64,000 bases of DNA from Ktedonobacter robiniae (GTDB lineage: Bacteria > Chloroflexota > Ktedonobacteria > Ktedonobacterales > Ktedonobacteraceae): the NCBI RefSeq assembly GCF_016587375.1, contig NZ_BNJG01000002.1, forward strand, positions 1,426,001-1,490,000, written 5' to 3'. The stretch's first letter is position 1. Each line of letters starts with the position of its first letter. The position numbers and the translations under genes are program-made. A model generated the notes under the pieces. The model did no database searches. It was not told where the DNA came from and saw nothing but the letters and a program-made list of their open reading frames with translations. Shown piece by piece: positions 27,353 through 35,423 of the stretch.

Positions 27353-28129
27353 TCAAGCCAGTTCAGTGGCGAGCACTTCGCAAATGCGGTGCCAGGCATC
27401 ACCTGCCGCACCCTGGCGATAACTATCTCCTTCTTCGTAGAAGAAGCGGTGTGGTGTATCGGGGTAGGTTACTAGTTCATGTCTGACATTGGCCGCCCGC
27501 AATTCTCTGGCAATGGCTTCACGTTGCGAAGCCGGGATGAGGCTATCTTGTTCACCAACAAGCAATAACAGGTATCCATCATGTTCAGCTATTCCAGGTG
27601 TTAGAGACAGCGTGGAGGTTGGTCTGCTTAGTGGAATATCCTGAGCGGTGAGCCAGCCTGGATAAAAGGCCACCGTTGCCTTGAGGTCGAATTGGGTGGC
27701 AGCAAGGTAGGCAATATGTCCGCCAACGCTTAACCCCACCATGCCGATCTTCGAGCTTTTCCCCTCATTGCGTAGGTAGATCATTGAGGCGCGCACATCA
27801 TTGATCGCTTGCTGGCGGGTGAACCGATGCAACAATTCAAAGCCGCGAGTGCGGCCCTCGACAGTCGCTTCCAGCTCTATGCCGGGTAAAGAACGGTGAT
27901 AAAAATCAGGTGCCAGCACTACATAACCGAGTTGGGCAATCCGATCTACAACATTTCGGATATAACTGGTCACTCCAAAAAGTTCAAAGCCAACGATCAC
28001 CCCAGAATAGCTGCCTGGAGCTTGGGGACGTGCCATATAGGCTCTCATCGTGGATGAGCCAGATTCCTCATTTACTGAGATGTTAACATATCCCGTCGTA
28101 ATCACATGCGTTTCGGTAGCTTGAAACAT
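27353..28129 (-). CDS. dienelactone hydrolase family protein
   Basis: 258 residues from ATG 28129 (GAGGGA upstream; the 28153 codon is less likely). The alpha/beta hydrolase core has GVIVGFELFGVTSYI (family Glu), MVGLSVGGHIAYLAA where the nucleophile is Ser rather than the Cys of classical enzymes, GEQDSLIPAS (Asp) and DTPHRFFYE (His). It probably hydrolyses an ester or lactone. It lies 64 bp downstream of a MerR regulator on the same strand and is likely co-transcribed. Confidence 0.85.
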   Translation of the reverse strand: MFQATETHVITTGYVNISVNEESGSSTMRAYMARPQAPGSYSGVIVGFELFGVTSYIRNVVDRIAQLGYVVLAPDFYHRSLPGIELEATVEGRTRGFELLHRFTRQQAINDVRASMIYLRNEGKSSKIGMVGLSVGGHIAYLAATQFDLKATVAFYPGWLTAQDIPLSRPTSTLSLTPGIAEHDGYLLLLVGEQDSLIPASQREAIARELRAANVRHELVTYPDTPHRFFYEEGDSYRQGAAGDAWHRICEVLATELA

Positions 28130-28193
28130 GAAAATCCCTCTTCCCTCATTCATGCTATTTGTTCTCTTGTTCCTGAAGGGATGTCGTCATTTC

Positions 28194-28607
28194 CTATTCA
28201 CTCGGCTCAGAAGCAGAAGTGGAATGAGGCAGAGCGTCACGTTGAGCCAGGAACGCTTTTTTATGAGCGATCTTGTGTTGCAATGCTGTCATGTGCTGCT
28301 CCAGCCTCTGCATTTGCTGCGAGAGAGCGTACTGGTGTTGTTCAAGGATACGCAGGCGCTCAGTTGCCGTGGTTTCTCCCTGGCGGCGAAGTTCGGCAAA
28401 GTGGTGAATCTGCGCGAGAGGCATCCCTGTTTCGCGTAAGTTGATAACCAGGCCAATCCAGTCGATGTCCTTTTGCATGTAGCGACGATGGCCGCTTGAT
28501 GCACGTCTCACCGGCTCAAGCAGTCCAATACGCTCATAATAGCGCAGGGTATCGATGGAGAGTCCTGTTCTTTCCGCAACCTGTTGGATCGAGAATTCTG
28601 TTTCCAT
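28194..28607 (-). CDS. MerR family transcriptional regulator
   Basis: 137 residues from ATG 28607. N-terminal HTH FSIQQVAERTGLSIDTLRYY with ERIGLLEPVRR and the second wing GHRRYMQKD, then a coiled-coil dimerisation helix (ERLRILEQHQYALSQQMQRL). No metal-binding cysteines are seen at the C-terminus, so it is not a metal sensor of the CueR type. No ribosome site precedes the ATG; the promoter at 28614-28644 would start transcription at or next to the ATG, i.e. a leaderless message. It is followed by the dienelactone hydrolase gene. Confidence 0.9.
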   Translation of the reverse strand: METEFSIQQVAERTGLSIDTLRYYERIGLLEPVRRASSGHRRYMQKDIDWIGLVINLRETGMPLAQIHHFAELRRQGETTATERLRILEQHQYALSQQMQRLEQHMTALQHKIAHKKAFLAQRDALPHSTSASEPSE

Positions 28608-28613
28608 GCAAGA

Positions 28614-28644
28614 ACTATACAACCTGAAGTGAACTCCAGGTCAA
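28614..28644 (-). promoter_or_regulatory. MerR-type promoter with 19-bp spacer
   Basis: On the minus strand: TTGACC (complement of 28639-28644), 19-bp spacer, TATAGT (complement of 28614-28619). The spacer contains a near-perfect dyad ACCTGGAG/CTTCAGGT (28622-28641), the hallmark of promoters that MerR proteins untwist. The expected start site coincides with the ATG at 28607. Confidence 0.75.
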
Positions 28645-28739
28645 GGGGTATCAGGGAATTTTTTCTCAATTTCTAAGGAACGTGGCATTCCTCCCCCGCT
28701 TACAAGACGGGGGCATCCTGCCACGGGTTTGGTGAAAGT

Positions 28740-29822
28740 CTAGGTACTTTGTCTGGCGCGTTTCTGCTGAAGGCGGCTTTGCAAGAGGACGACAATAAGC
28801 AAAAATATACCACGAATGACATTCTGCCAGAATGAATTGAGGTAGAGTCCTCCACCATGATCCAGTGTGTAATTATTCTCTAACTGAAGGATCTCCACAA
28901 TTGTGCCTAATAAAAGCACACCCACCAGCGTACCGAAAACTGAGCCAACACCGCCGGTCAACAATGTGCCACCAACTACCACCGCCGCGATAGCAATCAG
29001 TTCCCAACCATTCCCTTCGGTTGCTGAACCACCATTCAGATTGATGGCTAACAATACGCCGACGAGTCCGGCCAACGCGCCACTGAGTGTATACACCCAG
29101 AAAAGCGTCCGCTTGACCGGCAACCCCATCAGTTGCGCTGCTTCGGGATTGCCCCCAATGGCCAGCACATAGCGGCCAAAGCGCGTATACCGCAGCACCA
29201 GGATGCCGATGAGAAAGGTCACCAGCAGAAGTGGGATAGGAAACGGCACCGGTGGATTAAGAAAGCCGTCCCCCACCGTTGTTCCCGCAACCGTTATGAA
29301 ATCGCTTTTCTGATCCAGGTTGACGCTGGCTGCATCATTGATAAGCCTCAAAGCCACACCACGCACGATATACAAGGTGGCAAGTGTGGCGATAAACGGT
29401 GGCACGCGCATCCACGCCACGACAATACCATTCACAATACCCACCAGCGTACCCGCAATAACCGCCGCAAACAGTGCATAAAAGAAACCATGCGAGCTGG
29501 TAAGCGCTGCAACCACACTGGCAAGTGCCGCGATACCGCCGACAGAGAGATCAATGCCGCCAGTCATGATCACAAACGTCATTCCCAGTGCGATAAGTCC
29601 AAATTGTGCATTGAAATTCAATACGCTGTAGATAGTGATTGTATTGAAATTGTCATAGCGAAGGAAACTAAAGGTCACGACAATAATGAGCGCCATCAGC
29701 GCTCCTTGCTGTCTCACAAAATCACCAACTCTGGGCAAACGTTCTTTAATCCCAACGCGCGTGGTTGCTTCGCTTGGCTCTGCCAGTGCCGCGATGCCTG
29801 GCTGTGATGAAACCTTCGGCAT
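28740..29822 (-). CDS. sugar ABC transporter permease (RbsC-like)
   Basis: About 360 residues, BPD_transp_2 family, with roughly nine membrane segments. Signature blocks: VIMTGGIDLSVGGIAAL near 105, GRYVLAIGGNPEAAQLMGL near 230 and VVGGTLLTGGVGSVFGTLVG near 285. With the other permease (29884-30882) it would form the membrane channel of a ribose/galactose-type importer. Start at 29822 chosen for GGAGG 8 nt upstream; an ATG at 29843 adds seven residues. It is the last gene of the four-gene operon. Confidence 0.92.
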   Translation of the reverse strand: MPKVSSQPGIAALAEPSEATTRVGIKERLPRVGDFVRQQGALMALIIVVTFSFLRYDNFNTITIYSVLNFNAQFGLIALGMTFVIMTGGIDLSVGGIAALASVVAALTSSHGFFYALFAAVIAGTLVGIVNGIVVAWMRVPPFIATLATLYIVRGVALRLINDAASVNLDQKSDFITVAGTTVGDGFLNPPVPFPIPLLLVTFLIGILVLRYTRFGRYVLAIGGNPEAAQLMGLPVKRTLFWVYTLSGALAGLVGVLLAINLNGGSATEGNGWELIAIAAVVVGGTLLTGGVGSVFGTLVGVLLLGTIVEILQLENNYTLDHGGGLYLNSFWQNVIRGIFLLIVVLLQSRLQQKRARQST

Positions 29823-29883
29823 AAGTGAGTCCTCCATACTCATAAGCTGTGCTCACTCGCTGTGGCACACAATTGCTCCCTTA

Positions 29884-30882
29884 TTATGCTTTGCGCTGAC
29901 GCTGGAGGAAGACTGCCAGCACGATAAGCATACCAATGATGATACTGGCAATATCATTTGGCACATTCAGCGCCACCAGTGTCTGACGAATAAGCTGAAT
30001 GAAGATGGCTCCAACCACTGTTCCCATGATGGTTGCATGCCCGCCAGTCAGTCGAGTGCCGCCCACGGCAACCGCCGCAATCGCATCAAGTTCCTTACCC
30101 AGACCATCAGTAACTGGATTGGCCGCAGAATCAAAGGCGATATACGCCAATCCGGCGATTCCGGCCAGCAGGCCACTAATTGCGTAGACGATGATCAAAA
30201 TCCGGTTCACAGGGACACCCGCCAGGCGCGCCGCCGATTGATTCCCACCAGCCGCAAGCAGATACCGGCTAAAGGCTGTGGCACGCATAAGCCAGGCAAA
30301 AATAGCAACAATGACGGCCATCAGGATCACTTGCCTGGGAAGGAAGCCGAACAGATTGCCACTCAGCCAGCTCACAATGGGCGCACTTAAAAACGCAAAC
30401 TGGAATCCATTGACCGTGACCTCAGCAACTCCACGTATCGTAATCAGGGTGATCAGCGTGGCAACAATAGGCTGTACCTTGAAACGCGTCACAAGTAGCC
30501 CGTTGAATGCACCGATCAATGTGGCAACCACCAGCGCAATCGGCATCGCAACGGCAGTACCCAGCACAATGTTCTGGATGCCAAACAATTTCCCGCTGAA
30601 AATCAGATACGTGAGTATCCCCGTCAGCCCCATGATCGAGCCCACCGAAATATCGATGCCTCCAGTTGCAATCACCAGGGTCATGCCAACCCCAAGAATC
30701 AACGTCGGCGTCACGTGGACCAGCAGATCGGTGATCGAAATCCACGAGTTGAATTGCCTGGTAAAGATAATATTGAAGATGATGAGCGCCACCAGCGCAA
30801 TTAATGCTCCATAATCCTGCCCAATATTACGTAGGCTCCTCAACTCTTTTAGCATCGTCAAACGCTGCTCTAATCGAATCAT
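29884..30882 (-). CDS. sugar ABC transporter permease (RbsC-like)
   Basis: 332 residues, about ten hydrophobic segments. LVIATGGIDISVGSIMGLTG near 70, FSRYLLAAGGNQSAARLAGV near 205 and AAVAVGGTRLTGGHATIMG near 270 mark it as a BPD_transp_2 permease for sugars. Its ATG overlaps the ATPase stop (ATGA, 30879-30882). The presence of two different permeases suggests a heterodimeric channel, as in YtfT/YjfF-type systems. Confidence 0.92.
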   Translation of the reverse strand: MIRLEQRLTMLKELRSLRNIGQDYGALIALVALIIFNIIFTRQFNSWISITDLLVHVTPTLILGVGMTLVIATGGIDISVGSIMGLTGILTYLIFSGKLFGIQNIVLGTAVAMPIALVVATLIGAFNGLLVTRFKVQPIVATLITLITIRGVAEVTVNGFQFAFLSAPIVSWLSGNLFGFLPRQVILMAVIVAIFAWLMRATAFSRYLLAAGGNQSAARLAGVPVNRILIIVYAISGLLAGIAGLAYIAFDSAANPVTDGLGKELDAIAAVAVGGTRLTGGHATIMGTVVGAIFIQLIRQTLVALNVPNDIASIIIGMLIVLAVFLQRQRKA

Positions 30883-32423
30883 GCGCCTTCTCCTGTGCCA
30901 GATTGCTCCTCTCCATGCGCCATAGCGGCCATGATCACATTCTGGCTGATATCCGCACGAGAAAGTTCGGCCACGGTTACTCCATCACGCAATACCGCCA
31001 CGTGATCGCTTCCTTCAATGATCTCTTCAAGTTCAGAGGAGATAAGCAAGACACCCATACCTGACTCCGCCAATTCCTCGACCAACTTCTGTATCTCACT
31101 TTTGGCACCCACATCGATGCCACGTGTCGGCTCGTCAAGCAAAAGCAAACGAGGGTTTAAACAGAGCCAGCGCGCCAGCAAGACCTTCTGCTGATTGCCG
31201 CCCGATAGCTCGCGAATCTTTTGCTCTGGCCCCGCTGTTTTGACACCTAAACGTTGAATGAAACGATCAACAATCTGTTCTTGCTTCTTGCGATCAACGA
31301 TGCCAGATCGCGTCAACGTAGGAAGTGCCGCCAGCGTGAGATTTTCGCGCACGGAGAGATCTGGAATAATCCCATCAATCTTACGGTCTTCCGAACACAG
31401 TCCGATGCCTGCACGAATGGCGTCTATAGGCGCGCGGAAATGAACTTCTTTCCCGTCGATGGTGATCTTTCCGGCTTCGATGGGATCAGCTCCAAACACA
31501 GTACGAGCAACTTCGCTCCGCCCGGAACCGAGCAATCCCGCCAGGCCAACAATCTCCCCCGCATGCACCTTGACACTTGCATTTTGGAGCTTACGACCCT
31601 GGCGCAGTCCGACTGCATCCAGCAGCACTTCCTGCTGGGCGTGGTGACGGCTGGCATCAAAGCTGGTCTGCCCACTCTGTTGCACGCTACCTAAATCTTT
31701 GCCGAGCATCTTGGACACTAACTCAAGCTTGCTGATGCTTGCGATGGGCCGCGCATCCACAGTGACACCGTCTCGCAAAACAGTGATGCTGTCACAAATC
31801 GCGTATAATTCGTCCAGTCGATGGCTGACGAAGATGATGGAAACTCCCTCCGCTTTCAATTGCCGAATCACAGCAAACAGAGTGGCAACTTCATCATCAT
31901 TGAGCGAGGATGTGGGCTCATCCATGATCACCAGTTTGCTCTTGAAGGAGATGGCACGCGCAATCGCCACCATCTGCTGAGTCGCAATGTTATAGGTATT
32001 GAGGGACTTTGTCGCATCGATCGAGAGATGCAACCGCTTCAGTAATGTGCTGGCCTCGGTGTTCATTTTTCGCCAGTCAAGCAATCCCCAGCGAAAGAGT
32101 TCGCGTCCCAAAAAAATATTCTCGGTGACGCTGCGATATGGAACAAGATTGACCTCTTGATAAATGGTGCTGATGCCATGGTGCTGTGCCTGTTGTGGTG
32201 ATTGGAAAGCCACAGGCTGCCCATCAAAGAGGATCGTCCCTCCATCGCTGCGATATACACCCGTGAGAACCTTGATAAGCGTGGATTTACCCGCACCATT
32301 CTCTCCGATCAGCGCGTGCACATCACCACGCGCCACTCGTATCGAGGCATCTGAGAGGGCAACCGAGCCGGTAAAACGCTTGGTGATGTGCTCCATGTGC
32401 AGAAGCACATTATTTTCTTCCAT
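30879..32423 (-). CDS. sugar ABC transporter ATP-binding protein (RbsA/MglA-like)
   Basis: 514 residues with two fused nucleotide-binding domains. The first has Walker A GENGAGKSTLIKV near 38 and MDEPTSSLNDDEVA as Walker B. The second has the degenerate loop GLLGSGRSEVARTV near 295, LSGGNQQKVLLARW as signature and LLLDEPTRGIDVGAKSE as Walker B. It powers import of a monosaccharide bound by the adjacent binding protein. Coupled by a 4-bp overlap to the permease downstream. Confidence 0.95.
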   Translation of the reverse strand: MEENNVLLHMEHITKRFTGSVALSDASIRVARGDVHALIGENGAGKSTLIKVLTGVYRSDGGTILFDGQPVAFQSPQQAQHHGISTIYQEVNLVPYRSVTENIFLGRELFRWGLLDWRKMNTEASTLLKRLHLSIDATKSLNTYNIATQQMVAIARAISFKSKLVIMDEPTSSLNDDEVATLFAVIRQLKAEGVSIIFVSHRLDELYAICDSITVLRDGVTVDARPIASISKLELVSKMLGKDLGSVQQSGQTSFDASRHHAQQEVLLDAVGLRQGRKLQNASVKVHAGEIVGLAGLLGSGRSEVARTVFGADPIEAGKITIDGKEVHFRAPIDAIRAGIGLCSEDRKIDGIIPDLSVRENLTLAALPTLTRSGIVDRKKQEQIVDRFIQRLGVKTAGPEQKIRELSGGNQQKVLLARWLCLNPRLLLLDEPTRGIDVGAKSEIQKLVEELAESGMGVLLISSELEEIIEGSDHVAVLRDGVTVAELSRADISQNVIMAAMAHGEEQSGTGEGA

Positions 32424-32505
32424 GACCTACCTCTTAAATCGTTGATACTGGCGCTGCCGTGATAGTGGATAGCGCCAGTATCAACGCGAATGCGCTTAGA
32501 GAAGC

Positions 32506-33567
32506 TTAGAACGCGTTGGGTAGGTAAGCTGCCGCTGTGCCATCTGCCTTCTTGAAGACTCTATCCGGCTGCACGACCCACGCGGGCAGATCATCGCCCT
32601 TGACAAACTTATCGAGGGTGTCGAAGACCAGGGGACCAAGTCGTGGGTTGCATTCCACGACCGCATACTCTTCACCCGAAACGACGAGATTGACAGCATC
32701 TTTCGTTCCATCGATAGAAACCACCTTGATATCTTGTCCGGGATGTTTGCCTGCCGCCTTGAGTGCAGTGATCGCGCCGATGGCCATTTCGTCGTTATGT
32801 GCGAACACACCCTTGATATCGGGGTACTGTTGGATCAAGGTCGCCATGACTTGCTGACCTGTCGCGCGGTTAAAATCAGCAGTCTGCTCAGCAACGATTC
32901 TGATGCCAGGCGCCTTCGTAGACAGTTCACCATTAAAACCACCACCACGCAAAATAGCGGGGGAGGAGCCAGTTGTGCCATCCAGTTCGACGATGGTCGC
33001 CTTCGCGCTCGGACCACCCAGAGCCTCGATCAATGCATCAGCCGCCAGCGCTCCCTCTTTCTTAAAGTCGCCACCTACGAATGTGGCAAAGTCACGACCT
33101 GGAGACGCCAGTTGCTCATTGACATCACGATCCACAACAATTACGGGAATGCAGGCTTTACGGGCCGCAGCAACTTGAGCCGCTTCCGCATCTTCGGTGT
33201 GTGGGTCAACCAATAGCACATCAGGATGATCATTAATCAGGTTCTGAATATCCTGGACCTGCTGAACATCAGAGTTGTTCGCATTTGTTTTCAACAACTG
33301 GTAGCCATGAGCCTTGGCCGCATCCGCAATGCTAGCTTCTTCAGCAAAGCGCCAAGCGCCGTCTAGTGCATTCTGCGACCAGGCGACCTTATGAACAGTG
33401 CTCGAGGGTTTGACTAACTTTGTGTTGCTGCCAGGAACACAGCTAGAGGAAGAACTTGCCGAGTTGCCGCCGCTGCCACCACAGGCAGAAAGTGCCATGC
33501 CCAGAACCGCGATGAGGGCGATGTTCGTCATGAACAACCATTTGAGTGGAGATCTGGAAAACCGCAT
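32506..33567 (-). CDS. sugar ABC transporter substrate-binding lipoprotein (RbsB-like)
   Basis: About 353 residues from ATG 33567. A signal peptide with lipobox LGMALSAC followed by GGSGGNSASSSSSC tethers it to the outer face of the membrane. The mature part is a Peripla_BP_4 domain: LLVDPHTEDAEAAQVAAARK, IPVIVVDRDVN, GVFAHNDEMAIGAITALKAA and VVSIDGTKDAV. It captures a sugar for the ATPase and permeases downstream. Expressed from the promoter at 34058-34086 with an unusually long leader of about 480 nt. Sugar specificity is unknown. Confidence 0.92.
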   Translation of the reverse strand: MRFSRSPLKWLFMTNIALIAVLGMALSACGGSGGNSASSSSSCVPGSNTKLVKPSSTVHKVAWSQNALDGAWRFAEEASIADAAKAHGYQLLKTNANNSDVQQVQDIQNLINDHPDVLLVDPHTEDAEAAQVAAARKACIPVIVVDRDVNEQLASPGRDFATFVGGDFKKEGALAADALIEALGGPSAKATIVELDGTTGSSPAILRGGGFNGELSTKAPGIRIVAEQTADFNRATGQQVMATLIQQYPDIKGVFAHNDEMAIGAITALKAAGKHPGQDIKVVSIDGTKDAVNLVVSGEEYAVVECNPRLGPLVFDTLDKFVKGDDLPAWVVQPDRVFKKADGTAAAYLPNAF

Positions 33568-34031
33568 TAGGAACCAACCTTTCGTAACAGATGACAACAC
33601 TGTCCGCCGAGCAGAGTGAATCCCCCTACCTACTGATATCGATTCACTCACATCCTAGTGCGCTACGATAGTAATATGTTGCTTCTTCAACCGCTTGTTG
33701 GGATTTCAAGGCGCCAAAGGTGCCCCCACCAGTACGACTTACTTCTTCTCCGAAAACCTGAGCGCGGCCGCTATGCCCCGAATGGGGGTTGGGTTTCGGA
33801 ATAAGATCTTAGTACAGCGCCTTCGTCAGCGCATTAGGAGCCTGGCAAAATGAAATTATGGCGTTATAGGATACTATCTGTTCCATGCTTCCCATGCAAA
33901 CCCGGGATGATAGAGATGCCTGGAACAATTGACGGGCTCCAGCGCTAAGCTGAAATGCCCTCACCTCCTTATGGTGGGGATTCATCGTAGCTTCCTGCCA
34001 CGAAACTGTGGATTTACCTGAAGTATGCAGC
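33568..34031 (-). other. long 5' leader of the ABC operon with GC-rich hairpin
   Basis: From the promoter at about 34050 to the binding-protein start no coding frame is supported. A nested stem occurs at 33748-33797 (outer CCGAAAACC with GGGTTTCGG, inner CCCCGAATGGGG). The inner hairpin resembles the one at 19690-19715 and its CGAAAACCTGAGC left part recurs at about 52296. It could be an attenuator-like structure or a copy of a dispersed repeat. Confidence 0.4.
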
Positions 34032-34047
34032 CGATTAAATTTAATCG
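34032..34047. promoter_or_regulatory. LacI-type operator at the ABC operon promoter
   Basis: CGATTAAATTTAATCG is a perfect 16-bp palindrome located just downstream of the -10 box of the minus-strand promoter, where a bound repressor would block initiation. The divergent LacI gene at 34245 is the obvious candidate protein. Confidence 0.75.
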
Positions 34048-34057
34048 CTTTAAAGTT

Positions 34058-34086
34058 AGTATAATGATGAAATTCAGCTTTGTCAA
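34058..34086 (-). promoter_or_regulatory. consensus promoter of the ABC importer operon
   Basis: On the minus strand: TTGACA (complement of 34081-34086), 17-bp spacer, TATACT (complement of 34058-34063). Nearly ideal sigma70 geometry. Confidence 0.8.
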
Positions 34087-34092
34087 GAATCT

Positions 34093-34128
34093 TTGCGCGA
34101 ATGTGCAATACCATTGCGCGAATATACA
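34093..34128. promoter_or_regulatory. helically phased direct repeats upstream of -35
   Basis: TTGCGCGAATGTGCA (34093-34107) and TTGCGCGAATATACA (34114-34128) are direct repeats 21 bp apart, two DNA turns, starting 7 bp upstream of the -35 box of the ABC promoter. A third inverted half GCGCAA is at 34135-34140. The position fits an activator binding as a tandem dimer. Confidence 0.5.
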
Positions 34129-34214
34129 GATCTAGCGCAAATTGACGTCGCCAAAAGCGCACTGTATAATTTAAGTGCTATACTAGCTGCTCGGTATCCA
34201 ATGATTGGATTTAA

Positions 34215-34226
34215 CCGTTTAAACGG
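34215..34226. promoter_or_regulatory. LacI-type operator before the LacI gene
   Basis: CCGTTTAAACGG is a perfect 12-bp palindrome lying 19 bp before the regulator's start, consistent with autoregulation and possibly looping to 34032-34047. Confidence 0.6.
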
Positions 34227-34244
34227 GAGAGGATGCGACAAGGA

Positions 34245-35258
34245 ATGACGACAATTGCTGATGTAGCCCGCCGGGCGAAAGTAACGACGGCGACCGTATC
34301 TAATGTGCTTACGCAGCGCGTGCCCGTCAGCGATAAGACACGCGCACGTGTTCTACAAGCCATCAAAGAATTAGGCTATCGGCCAAATTTAGTGGCGCGA
34401 GGATTAGCCCAGGGTAAAACATTGACATTAGCATTGGTCGTACCCACCCTCTCAAATCCCTTTTTTGCCGAAGTCGTGGAAGAAATCGAGCACGTCGCGG
34501 ACCTGCACGATTATCAATTGCTCTTGAGTATGACCCATAATTCTCCAGAAGAGGGCAAACGCCACCTGGAACGCATGGCCAGCCGTTGGGTAGACGGCTT
34601 CATCGTGATGGGGATGGCCGCCGATATCGCCGATGTCCTCTCCCTCAGGGATAGTGGCAAGGAGGTGGTGCTGAGTGTATGGAATCAAGATGCATCTACC
34701 CAGACCTTGCCCATAGTAGATATTGATTTTCGTCTGGCAGGCGAACTAGCAACACGACACCTTCTAGAATGCGGTCATCGTCGCATCGCGGCTATTGTGG
34801 AAGAACCCGTACAATTGACAAGGCGCAAGGGCTTCGAGATCACACTTACAGAAGCGGGCATCCCTGTCTTGCCCGAATATATCCGCCAGGGCGATTCATC
34901 GTTTGAGAGCGGCTATCAAGCTGCTTTAGCATTGTTAGCGCTGCCTCAACCACCTACTGCAATCTTTGCTGGCAACGACTGGATGGCCCTGGGCGCGATG
35001 GAAGCTATCGCAAACCGGAACTTATCGATACCACATGATCTCTCGGTGGTAGGAGTAGATGATATCAGTCAAGCCGCACACTCCCACCCTGCTCTTACAA
35101 CCATCAGTATTCCCAAACGGGAGATGGCTCGTGCCGCTACCGAATTGTTGCTGCGCTACATCCAGGGAACAGATATCCCCACAGAACCCCTGAAGATCCT
35201 GGTCAGCCCTCATCTCAAGGTACGCCAATCAACCGCCAGGATCAACAGCGCACTCTGA
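34245..35258 (+). CDS. LacI family transcriptional regulator
   Basis: About 337 residues from ATG 34245, where the HTH begins (TIADVARRAKVTTATVSNVL); ATG 34233 is an alternative. The sensor domain reads LALVVPTLSNPFFAEVVEEI, ATRHLLECGHRRIAAI, IFAGNDWMALGAMEAI and VVGVDDISQAAHSHPALTTI. It faces the four-gene sugar importer across a 580-bp control region with two palindromes. It is therefore inferred to repress the importer (and itself) in the absence of the transported sugar. Confidence 0.93.
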   Translation: MTTIADVARRAKVTTATVSNVLTQRVPVSDKTRARVLQAIKELGYRPNLVARGLAQGKTLTLALVVPTLSNPFFAEVVEEIEHVADLHDYQLLLSMTHNSPEEGKRHLERMASRWVDGFIVMGMAADIADVLSLRDSGKEVVLSVWNQDASTQTLPIVDIDFRLAGELATRHLLECGHRRIAAIVEEPVQLTRRKGFEITLTEAGIPVLPEYIRQGDSSFESGYQAALALLALPQPPTAIFAGNDWMALGAMEAIANRNLSIPHDLSVVGVDDISQAAHSHPALTTISIPKREMARAATELLLRYIQGTDIPTEPLKILVSPHLKVRQSTARINSAL

Positions 35259-35423
35259 ACTTTTAATGCATTAGCCTACAATTAGCCCCCTAAAAGCCCT
35301 TTCGTCTTGTCTGACAATATTCCATACTTTTTTTATCTCATGAAGATGCGCTGCGAAGTTGCAGCGTCATTGCCATCATGGCTGTGCATACGAGGGCCAT
35401 TGCATAGAGGGGATGTGGGTTAT

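Noticed and set aside
29133..30390. Two plus-strand frames of over 220 codons across the permease genes
   Set aside because: Shadow frames of real membrane-protein genes, rich in His/Arg/Asn, no ribosome site.
32734..33216. 160-codon frame antisense to the sugar-binding protein
   Set aside because: Shadow of a well-supported gene.
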